A stretch of DNA of 48,929 nucleotides from Thermoleophilaceae bacterium (GTDB lineage: Bacteria; Actinomycetota; Thermoleophilia; Solirubrobacterales; Thermoleophilaceae). Every line of letters starts with the position of its first letter. Position 1 is the first letter of the stretch. The stretch covers positions 1-48,929 of the forward strand of contig JAICRZ010000002.1 of NCBI GenBank assembly GCA_025937135.1. The letters are read 5' to 3'. A model generated the notes under the pieces. That model saw only the letters and a program-made list of their open reading frames with translations, was not told where the DNA came from and did not search any database. The position numbers were made by a program, and so were the translations under genes. Positions 17,322 to 23,590 of the stretch are shown in pieces.

Positions 17322-18584
17322 TCAGCGCCCGAGCAGCTTCGGCATTCGCATCAGCAGGCGCAGGTTGCCACGCGGGCGCAGCTTCAGCTTGGCCATCGCG
17401 AGGCGCGGATCCTCGCGGCCGGCGACGATGTCGGCCCAGTCCTCGAAGCCGCAGCGGAAGGTGAGGTCGGGGTCCTCGAGACGCCCCTGCACCGCGCGCG
17501 TGTTGCCGTTGTCCACCACGATGTGCCATGGCTGCGTGTCGGTGAAGTCCCACTGGAGCTTCACGCCGCCGTTCGGCGTCGCGTCGGTGTCGACCACGCG
17601 TGCGATGAAGTCGAACAGCAGGCCGACGGTCTCCGGGTCGCGCGCCGGCGGCCCGGTCTTCTCGCCGAAGATCCCCGCACGCACGAGGGCGATCGCGCGC
17701 TCGGCGCGCTCGTGTGCCGACATGCCGAGCGGGATCGGCGGCGGCCCGGGCAGCTCCTCGAGCGCGCAGCCGGCCGCGCGCAGCTTCTGCTCGAGCGACG
17801 TCATGCCGTGCTCGTACACGTCGAGCATGGTCGAGCCGAACGACTCGATGTAGCGCATGTCCCAGTTCGGCGGGACGAAGACGCCGACCGTCATCGGGAG
17901 CACCTCGCGGAGCAGGTCGGCGATCGCCGCGCGGCAGTCGGGGTCCTCCTTGACGAGGTCGCTGATGCACTTCACGCCGAAGCCGATGTGGCGCTGCTCG
18001 TCGCGCGAGACGTTCTCCATGCCGGCGCGGAAGCCGGGCAGCACGCCGCGCTCGGTGAGGTAGCCCTCGATGAAGTGCTGGCCGGGCTGCGCGAGCGTGG
18101 CCTCCACGATCAGGTGGTACATGCAGATCGAGCGCGCGAGGTTGGGCTTCGACTTGTCCTTGCGCAGCTCGTCGGCGACCCGGTCCAGCTTCTCGAACGT
18201 CTTGCGGAAGCCCCAGGTCAGCTCGGGCTGCGTGGCGGCGAGCGAGCCGGACACGTCCTCGCCGCGCTCCACGACCTCCTTCATGAAGCGGGCGAAGAAG
18301 ATCGAGTGGCGCGCCTCGTCCACCTGCTGGGTGGCGAGGAAGTACTTCTGCTCCTCGCGTGGCGCGGCGTCGATGTAGGGCGACAGGTTGTCGGTGACCG
18401 AGTCCTCGCCGTGGAAGAACATCGCGTAGTTCCACAGCGCGCCGCGGCGTTCGATGTCGGTGAACTTCTCGTGCCAGTCGCCGCGGTCCTCGGAGAAGTC
18501 GAGGTCGGTGGCGCTCCAGTTGCCCTTCTCCCAGCGCCGGTACAGGTCGCCGTACGAGATCCGGTCCATCGCGACCGTTGCCAT
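17322..18584 (-). CDS. R2-like ligand-binding oxidase (R2lox) fused to an SCP2 lipid-binding domain
   Basis: 420 residues from ATG 18584 behind GGAGA. Residues ~20-285 are a ferritin-like dimetal domain with Glu60, Glu90-x2-His93 (DEARH), Glu161, and Glu195-x2-His198 (DEQRH), the spacing of class Ic R2/R2lox proteins. Val63 (third after the first Glu) and Tyr156 (fifth before Glu161) are at the positions of the Val-Tyr ether crosslink in M. tuberculosis R2lox. R2lox proteins carry a Mn/Fe site and a bound long-chain fatty acid and are not ribonucleotide reductases. Residues ~315-418 add an SCP2 sterol-carrier domain (VKLQWDFTDTQPWHIVVDNG to the end). A lipid oxygenase or desaturase with a built-in lipid carrier is the likely reading. 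It is probably co-transcribed with the downstream hydrolase. Confidence 0.88.
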   Translation of the reverse strand: MATVAMDRISYGDLYRRWEKGNWSATDLDFSEDRGDWHEKFTDIERRGALWNYAMFFHGEDSVTDNLSPYIDAAPREEQKYFLATQQVDEARHSIFFARFMKEVVERGEDVSGSLAATQPELTWGFRKTFEKLDRVADELRKDKSKPNLARSICMYHLIVEATLAQPGQHFIEGYLTERGVLPGFRAGMENVSRDEQRHIGFGVKCISDLVKEDPDCRAAIADLLREVLPMTVGVFVPPNWDMRYIESFGSTMLDVYEHGMTSLEQKLRAAGCALEELPGPPPIPLGMSAHERAERAIALVRAGIFGEKTGPPARDPETVGLLFDFIARVVDTDATPNGGVKLQWDFTDTQPWHIVVDNGNTRAVQGRLEDPDLTFRCGFEDWADIVAGREDPRLAMAKLKLRPRGNLRLLMRMPKLLGR

Positions 18585-18627
18585 TTCAGCCGTCTCCTCT
18601 GCCGCGTGCGGGTGTGCGCCCGAGATG

Positions 18628-19401
18628 CTACCCGTCGACTGGCTGGCCAGCCAACTCGATCACGCGGGCCTGCTCCGGCTCGCGTTTGCCCTTCAGCGTC
18701 AGGCTGGCCGGCCTGGCTTCGGGGTGGGCCGAGCGCAGCCGTGCGAACAGTCGCTCGGACAACACCACCTGGCCCGCGGCCGCCGCAGATTGGAGCCGGG
18801 CGGCGGTGTTGACCACGTCGCCGAGCGCGGTGAAGTCCTTGACGTCGCCCGCGCCGACGTTGCCCACGTAGGCGGGCCCGACGTCGACACCCACGCCGAT
18901 TCGCAGCCGTCCCTCGCCCAGCAGCTCGACGGCGTCACGCAGCATGTCGTCCTCGAAGTCCTCGGACAGGAGCTGCGGGACGTAGAGCGCCATCACCTCG
19001 TCGCCGACGAGCTTGTCGATGATGGCCGAGCGACTCAGGATCCTGCTCGCCGCGGAGTAGAACGGCGCGAGCAGCTCCGCGACCTCGTCGGGCGTCATGT
19101 CCTGCGACATCTCGGTGAAGCCGCGCACGTCCGCGAACAGCACGCCGATCTCCATCTCGACGCCACCCATCGGGGCCATCTCGAAACACGTGTTGCACAG
19201 CCCCGGGTTCTTCCGCGACGGCCCGTAGCCGAAGCGCCGCATCACGCGGCCGCCGATTCCGCCGTACGGCGCGTTGCAGAGCCGGCAGCGCGGGTCCGAC
19301 GGCAGGTGGCGCATCACCCGCATGAACGCGCGCGGCAGGTGGCGCTCCATCAAGCGGAAGAAATCGACGTCCGCCGCGTCGCCGCGGACCTCCGTCTTCA
19401 T
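18628..19401 (-). CDS. Class III adenylate/guanylate cyclase with N-terminal zinc finger
   Basis: 257 residues from ATG 19401. Residues 39-72 form a likely four-Cys zinc site (CRLC and CNTC). The cyclase domain (~83-215) keeps both metal Asp residues (Asp91 in FADVRGFT, Asp134 in KLVGDE), the purine-contact Lys130, and transition-state Asn198 and Arg202 (GDVVNTAAR). The second base-contact residue is Thr191 (FTALGD) instead of Asp, as in many bacterial class IIIb adenylate cyclases. It should therefore be active and soluble, making cAMP more likely than cGMP. A TAATCT box precedes the ATG by 6 nt. The zinc module may sense redox or metal state; that is inference. Confidence 0.88.
   Translation of the reverse strand: MKTEVRGDAADVDFFRLMERHLPRAFMRVMRHLPSDPRCRLCNAPYGGIGGRVMRRFGYGPSRKNPGLCNTCFEMAPMGGVEMEIGVLFADVRGFTEMSQDMTPDEVAELLAPFYSAASRILSRSAIIDKLVGDEVMALYVPQLLSEDFEDDMLRDAVELLGEGRLRIGVGVDVGPAYVGNVGAGDVKDFTALGDVVNTAARLQSAAAAGQVVLSERLFARLRSAHPEARPASLTLKGKREPEQARVIELAGQPVDG
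18640..18653. promoter_or_regulatory. Perfect 14-bp palindrome upstream of R2lox gene, candidate TetR operator
   Basis: TGGCTGGCCAGCCA is a perfect palindrome inside the last codons of the cyclase gene, 55 bp upstream of the R2lox ATG. A 12/14 match lies at 14782-14795 at the TetR promoter. The inner 12 bp also occur once at about 31990 inside an unrelated gene, so chance is not excluded. Confidence 0.45.
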
Positions 19402-19407
19402 GGTGCG

Positions 19408-19413
19408 AGATTA
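19408..19413 (-). promoter_or_regulatory. Probable -10 box TAATCT for the cyclase gene
   Basis: On the minus strand TAATCT ends 6 nt before ATG 19401. Its first three bases are the TAA stop codon of glyS. Confidence 0.5.
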
Positions 19414-20763
19414 AGCGCCGAGCTTGGGGGAGCGCCAGTCGGCATGCAGCCGCCTCCGGAGCTCCGCGCTCAACTCGGTGATCGCGATCCGCGACTGGTC
19501 GAGCGTGTCGCGGTCGCGCAGCGTGACGGTCTCGTCCTCGAGCGTCTGATGGTCCACGGTGACGCCCCACGGCGTCCCGATCTCGTCCTGGCGCCGGTAG
19601 CGCTTGCCGATCGAGCCGCCGGTGTCGAACTCGGCCGGCATCAGCTCGCGCAGCTCCTCGTAGATCCTGCGCGCGAGCTCCGGCTGGCCGTCCTTGTTCA
19701 CGAGCGGGAGCACCGCGACCTTCACGGGTGCGAGGCGGGGGTGGAGCCGCAGCAGCACGCGCTCGCGGCCCTCGACGGTCTCCTCGTCGTAGGCGTCGAC
19801 CATGAACGCGAGCATCGCGCGATCGGCGCCGGCGGCGGGCTCGATGACGTGCGGCACGTAGCGGTCGCCGGTCGCGGAGTCGACGTACTCGAGCTTCTCG
19901 CCCGAGTGCTCGGCGTGCTGCTTCAGGTCGAAGTCGCCGCGGTTGGCCACACCCTCGAGCTCCGACCAGCCCATCGGGAAGAGGTACTCGACGTCGGCGG
20001 TGCCGCTCGAGTAGTGCGACAGCTCGTCGGGGTCGTGCTCGCGCAGGCGCAGGTGGTCGGGCCGGATGCCGAGCTGCTCGTACCAGTCGCGCCGCGCGCC
20101 GCGCCAGAACTCGTACCACTGCTGCGCCTGGTCCGGCGGGACGAAGAACTCCATCTCCATCTGCTCGAACTCGCGGGTCCGGAAGATGAAGTTGCCCGGC
20201 GTGATCTCGTTGCGGAACGACTTGCCTACCTGCGCGATCCCGAACGGCGGCTTCTTGCGCGCGGTCTGGAGGGCGTTCTTGAAGTTGAGGAAGATGCCCT
20301 GGGCGGTCTCGGGGCGCAGGAACACCTCGGAGCCCTCGTCCTCGACCGGGCCGACGTGCGTGCGGAACATCAGGTTGAAGTGGCGCGGCTCGGTGAGGTC
20401 GCCACCGCACTCGGGGCACTTGAGCTCGCCCTCCGGCTGGGCCTCGCGCAGGTGGTCGGCGCGCCAGCGGCGCTTGCACTTGCCCAGGCACTGGACGAGC
20501 GGGTCGCTGAACCCCGCCAGGTGACCCGAGGCCTCCCACACCTTCGGGTGCAGGATGATCGCGCTGTCGAGCGCGACGATGTCGTCGCGCTCGCCGATCA
20601 TCGCGCGCCACCACTCGTTCTTGACGTTCGTCTTGAGCAGGACCCCGTAGTGGCCGTAGTCGTAGGCGGAGCCCAGCCCGCCGTAGATCTCCGACGACTG
20701 GAACAGGAAGCCGCGGCGCTTGCAGAGCGCCACGATCTTGTCCATCGTCACCACGTCGGCCAT
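19411..20763 (-). CDS. glyS: Glycine--tRNA ligase (homodimeric type)
   Basis: 450 residues from ATG 20763. This is the single-chain (alpha2) GlyRS also found in eukaryotes and archaea. Class II motifs are present: FRPETAQ-type VFLRPETAQGIFLNF (motif 2 region), GKSFRNEITPGNFIFRTREFEQMEME, and a C-terminal anticodon-binding domain from about 345 (APVKVAVLPLVNK). CPECGG near 116 with CLGKC supplies a zinc-site pair. It charges tRNA-Gly. A TACTCT box lies 8 nt before the ATG. Its TAA stop overlaps the promoter of the cyclase gene. Confidence 0.96.
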   Translation of the reverse strand: MADVVTMDKIVALCKRRGFLFQSSEIYGGLGSAYDYGHYGVLLKTNVKNEWWRAMIGERDDIVALDSAIILHPKVWEASGHLAGFSDPLVQCLGKCKRRWRADHLREAQPEGELKCPECGGDLTEPRHFNLMFRTHVGPVEDEGSEVFLRPETAQGIFLNFKNALQTARKKPPFGIAQVGKSFRNEITPGNFIFRTREFEQMEMEFFVPPDQAQQWYEFWRGARRDWYEQLGIRPDHLRLREHDPDELSHYSSGTADVEYLFPMGWSELEGVANRGDFDLKQHAEHSGEKLEYVDSATGDRYVPHVIEPAAGADRAMLAFMVDAYDEETVEGRERVLLRLHPRLAPVKVAVLPLVNKDGQPELARRIYEELRELMPAEFDTGGSIGKRYRRQDEIGTPWGVTVDHQTLEDETVTLRDRDTLDQSRIAITELSAELRRRLHADWRSPKLGA

Positions 20764-20771
20764 GGCGGCGG

Positions 20772-20777
20772 AGAGTA
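20772..20777 (-). promoter_or_regulatory. Probable -10 box TACTCT for glyS
   Basis: Minus-strand TACTCT ends 8 nt before ATG 20763; the intervening CCGCCGCC holds no ribosome site. Confidence 0.45.
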
Positions 20778-20873
20778 GTGCGTCCCCACCGAGAACCCGC
20801 AAATCGCGGCTTTTCGCTCTGACAACCGGCGTTTCTCGTCGCCGTCTTGGGGTAATTTCCGGAGCGAGGGGCC

Positions 20874-20987
20874 ATGGTCAATCTCGCACTCCGCGCAACC
20901 ACCCACGTCGCCGCCTGGTTCGTCTGGCACGCGACCCACGTGTCGCTGCTCGACGACCTCGAGAAGCCCGCCCCGCCACACGCCTGA
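20874..20987 (+). CDS. Possible 37-residue small protein
   Basis: An ATG at 20874 is preceded by GGAGCGAGGGG and by a TAATTT box at 20853-20858. It opens a 37-codon frame with a hydrophobic, Trp- and His-rich first half (MVNLALRATTHVAAWFVWHA) and an acidic/proline end (LLDDLEKPAPPHA). It lies between divergent glyS and fmdB. The promoter and ribosome-site context is better than chance suggests, but coding is unproven. Confidence 0.4.
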   Translation: MVNLALRATTHVAAWFVWHATHVSLLDDLEKPAPPHA

Positions 20988-21004
20988 CCCAGCGCTGGCA
21001 CTCA

Positions 21005-21010
21005 TATACT
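21005..21010 (+). promoter_or_regulatory. Probable -10 box TATACT for fmdB-like gene
   Basis: TATACT ends 9 nt before ATG 21020 and is the best -10 match in the window; no Shine-Dalgarno follows. Confidence 0.55.
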
Positions 21011-21019
21011 GAGAGTGCC

Positions 21020-21343
21020 ATGCCGCTTTACGAGTACCGCTGCGAGGACGGTCACACCTTCGAGGTGATGCAGCGCATGGCGGACGACCCGGTGCAGTCG
21101 TGCGAGGTCTGCGGCAAGCCGGTCCAGCGGGTCTTCCACCCGGTCGCCGTCCACTTCAAGGGGTCGGGCTTCTACAACACCGACTACGGCAAGCAGCGGC
21201 GTGGCGGCGCGGGCGGGTCGGACGACTCGTCGTCGTCGAGCAACTCGTCGGGGTCGGACTCGAAGAGCGACTCGAAGTCCGATTCGGGCAGCAAGACCGA
21301 GACGTCGTCGTCGAGCAGTTCGTCGACCTCGTCCTCCGACTAG
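21020..21343 (+). CDS. FmdB-family zinc-ribbon protein with Ser-rich tail
   Basis: 107 residues. MPLYEYRCEDGHTFEVMQ and SCEVCGKPVQRVFHPV form the FmdB/CxxC regulatory zinc ribbon (Cys at 8, 35 and 38; the usual first CxxC is reduced to C-EDGH, so His may be the fourth ligand). GSGFYNTDYGK is the typical end of the domain. The last ~45 residues are a Ser/Asp/Lys low-complexity tail encoded by TCG-rich repeats. Role unclear; family members are thought to be regulators. It shares a CTAG stop with ogt. Confidence 0.85.
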   Translation: MPLYEYRCEDGHTFEVMQRMADDPVQSCEVCGKPVQRVFHPVAVHFKGSGFYNTDYGKQRRGGAGGSDDSSSSSNSSGSDSKSDSKSDSGSKTETSSSSSSSTSSSD

Positions 21344-21936
21344 CCCTGCTCGAGCTCCAGCAGCTGCGCCTTGCGCTCCGGCCCGCCGCCGTAGTTGCCG
21401 AGCACCCCGCCCGACCGGACCACGCGGTGGCAGGGCACGACGATCGGGATCGGGTTCGCGCCGAGCGCGTTGCCGGTGGCCCGCGACGCGCGCGGCCGGC
21501 CGATGTCGCGCGCGACCTCGCCGTAGGTGGCGACCTCGCCGTAGGGGATGCGTGCGGTACGGTCGAGCACCTCGCGGCCGAAGCCGCGCGCCAGGCTCCA
21601 GTCGAGCGGCAGCTCGAACTCGCGCCGGCGCCCGGCGAAGTACTCGTCGAGCTGGCGCCGCGGCTCGTCGAGCGCGGCCGGGTCCTCGAGCACGCGCGGC
21701 GAGACCCGCGCGGCGATCTGGGTGAGCGCGTCGTCCGCGTCGTAGATCGCGAGGTAGGAGATCTTCACGATGCCGCGCGGCGTGACGGCGACGAGCAGGT
21801 CGCCGAGCGGCGACGGCTCGATCGCGTAGGCCACATCCTCGAGCCCGGCGGCGCGGGCGTGCTCGGCCAGGTCGACCGGGGGCGCGTGGAGCGCCTTCGC
21901 GGCGGCTGCGAGCCATGTCTCCAGGGCGTCGCTCAT
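21340..21936 (-). CDS. ogt: Methylated-DNA--protein-cysteine methyltransferase
   Basis: 198 residues from ATG 21936. The C-terminal DNA-binding domain carries ARIPYGEVATYGEVA (HTH region), NALGANPIPIVVPCHRVV with acceptor Cys169, and GGVLGNYGGG. It directly repairs O6-alkylguanine by suicidal transfer to the Cys. The start codon overlaps the stop of an ECF sigma-factor gene (ATGA), so repair enzyme and sigma factor are made together, suggesting a DNA-alkylation or stress regulon. Confidence 0.93.
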   Translation of the reverse strand: MSDALETWLAAAAKALHAPPVDLAEHARAAGLEDVAYAIEPSPLGDLLVAVTPRGIVKISYLAIYDADDALTQIAARVSPRVLEDPAALDEPRRQLDEYFAGRRREFELPLDWSLARGFGREVLDRTARIPYGEVATYGEVARDIGRPRASRATGNALGANPIPIVVPCHRVVRSGGVLGNYGGGPERKAQLLELEQG

Positions 21937-22403
21937 GCCAATTCCTCTCTCAGCTTGCTCAGTCCCTCGTGCAGGCTGCGCCGCGCCGCGGGCTCGCTGC
22001 ACTCGAGCACGCCCGCGATCTCCGCGTGCGACAGGTCGCCGACGAACCGCAGGGTGACGGCGGCGCGCTGCTTCGGGGGCAGCTCCCGGACGGCGTCCCA
22101 CAGCTCTTCGTCGGGGCCGTCGGCCGGCGCCGGCGCGGGGTCCGGTGTGTCGATCGCTTCGCCCACCAGCACCGGCTGCCGCACGCGCGCCCGGTGGGAG
22201 TCCATTGCCTTGTTCTTCGCGATCGTCAGCATCCAGGCCCTCACGTTCGATCCCGGCCGCAGCCGCGGATAGGCGCGCAGCGCGGAGATCAGCGTCTCCT
22301 GAAGCGCGTCCTCGGCCTCCTGCGTCCCGACCCAGGCCACGAGGAAGCGCGCGACGGTGTCGCGGTGCTCGTCGAGGGCGGCCTGGAACGGCGGCAGCGG
22401 CAT
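21933..22403 (-). CDS. ECF-type RNA polymerase sigma factor
   Basis: 156 residues from ATG 22403 (an in-frame TTG at 22415 is possible). Region 2 includes FLVAWVGTQEAEDALQETLISALRAYPRLRPGSNVRAWMLTIAKNKAMDSHR; region 4 includes LPPKQRAAVTLRFVGDLSHAEIAGVLECSEPAARRSLHEGL, with the recognition helix. No anti-sigma gene is adjacent; instead ogt overlaps downstream and an LCP gene ends 43 bp upstream. Promoter targets are unknown. Confidence 0.9.
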   Translation of the reverse strand: MPLPPFQAALDEHRDTVARFLVAWVGTQEAEDALQETLISALRAYPRLRPGSNVRAWMLTIAKNKAMDSHRARVRQPVLVGEAIDTPDPAPAPADGPDEELWDAVRELPPKQRAAVTLRFVGDLSHAEIAGVLECSEPAARRSLHEGLSKLREELA

Positions 22404-22446
22404 ATGCCTATTCAACGCCGCACGTCGCCCGAGCGTGAGATTCCGG

Positions 22447-23565
22447 CTAGCGGCCCTTGAGGAGCTTCTGCAGCGCGTCGTGCTTGGCCACGTCGCTGAC
22501 CTGGAGGTTGTTCGTGGCCGGGTCGATCGAGTCCGGCTTCAGCACCTCGGTCTTGCCGCTGCCGCCGGTGACGATGTCCGTGAACAGCGCCGCGAGCCCG
22601 GGGCCGTGCATGTCCGAGCGGATCGCCCGCGGGGCGGCCCAGGCGATGAACGGGCCGCGGAAGAAGCTCGACGGCCAGTGCAGCGGTGAGACGATCCTGC
22701 TGCGCATCGCGGCGAGGACCTGCTGCTGGCGCGCGGCGCGCGCGCGGTCGTCCTCGTTCGGCGCGCACCTGTTCTCGCGCACGCGCGCGAAGCGCAGCGC
22801 CTGCTCGCCGTTCAGATGGTGCTCGCCCCTGCGCAGGCGCACGCGCTTGCCGCCGAAGCTGTTCGAGCTGATGCACTTCTTGAGCGTGATGTCGATGCCG
22901 CCGAGCGCGTCGATGAGCTGGGGAAAGTCGGTGAAGTTGACCTCGACGATGTGGTTGATCCGCAGGTCGCTGCCGAAGAACCCCTCGAGCGTCTTGATGG
23001 TGAGCGGGGCGCCGCCGTACGCGTACGCCGCGTTGATCTTGCCGCTGCCGTGGCCGGGGATGTCGACCTGCGTGTCGCGCAGGATCGAAAGCTTGCGCAC
23101 GCTCCCGAAGCCCACATGCAGCAGCATGATGCTGTCCGAGCGCGACGGGCCGGACGTGCTCGCGCCGGGCTCCTTCGACCCCTTCGGCCGCTGGTCGGAG
23201 CCGAGCACGAGGACGTTGCTGCCGGTCAGCACGGCTCCACCGGGCGACAGCGCGTCCTTCGTCTTCTGCGACACGCCCGGTGCCGTCTGCGCGCTGATGA
23301 AGAAGGCGACGATGGCCACCAGGATCCAGGCCACGATCGCCAGCACGACCCACTTGAGCACGCGCCGCCAGGCCGGCTTCGGCGGCCGCGCGCCCGGCAG
23401 CTCCGGCTTCGGGCCCTTGCCGCGCCGCTTGCGCAGCGCGTCCAGCGGGTTCGCTCCGACCGGTCCGATGCGGTCGCGCAGCCGCTTGCGCGAGCGGTAG
23501 ACCTTGTACTCGGGTGGCCCGCTGGGCGGCGACGGTGGCGGTGGCGGTGGCGGCAGGTCGGACAT
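22447..23565 (-). CDS. LytR-CpsA-Psr (LCP) family protein
   Basis: 372 residues. A cytoplasmic Pro-run and basic N-terminus (1-68) precede one TM helix (~70-90). The extracellular LCP domain has VLVLGSDQRPKG, SRSDSIMLLHVGFGSVRKLSILRDTQVDIPGHG with the pyrophosphate-binding Arg/Asp residues, KINAAYAYGG, and ALRFARVRENR. LCP enzymes attach glycopolymers such as teichoic-acid-like or arabinogalactan-like chains to peptidoglycan. The gene starts only 25 bp from the divergent ROK gene and shares its TATA box. ECF sigma and ogt follow on the same strand. Confidence 0.92.
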   Translation of the reverse strand: MSDLPPPPPPPSPPSGPPEYKVYRSRKRLRDRIGPVGANPLDALRKRRGKGPKPELPGARPPKPAWRRVLKWVVLAIVAWILVAIVAFFISAQTAPGVSQKTKDALSPGGAVLTGSNVLVLGSDQRPKGSKEPGASTSGPSRSDSIMLLHVGFGSVRKLSILRDTQVDIPGHGSGKINAAYAYGGAPLTIKTLEGFFGSDLRINHIVEVNFTDFPQLIDALGGIDITLKKCISSNSFGGKRVRLRRGEHHLNGEQALRFARVRENRCAPNEDDRARAARQQQVLAAMRSRIVSPLHWPSSFFRGPFIAWAAPRAIRSDMHGPGLAALFTDIVTGGSGKTEVLKPDSIDPATNNLQVSDVAKHDALQKLLKGR

Positions 23566-23574
23566 GCGGGTGGC

Positions 23575-23582
23575 TGTATACC
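23575..23582. promoter_or_regulatory. Shared divergent -10 element (TGTATACC)
   Basis: TATACC (23577-23582) ends 8 nt before the plus-strand ATG 23591. On the minus strand TATACA (complement of 23575-23580) ends 9 nt before ATG 23565. The GTATAC core is palindromic, so one box would serve two divergent, apparently leaderless genes. Neither start has a Shine-Dalgarno. Confidence 0.6.
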
Positions 23583-23590
23583 GTCACCCC

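Noticed and set aside
17322-18584. Annotation as ribonucleotide reductase beta subunit
   Set aside because: No NrdA partner nearby, the R2lox crosslink Val and Tyr are present, and an SCP2 domain is fused.
21220-21340. TCG-rich tandem repeat as a possible CRISPR or minisatellite
   Set aside because: It encodes the Ser-rich tail of the FmdB protein; units are irregular and lack spacers.
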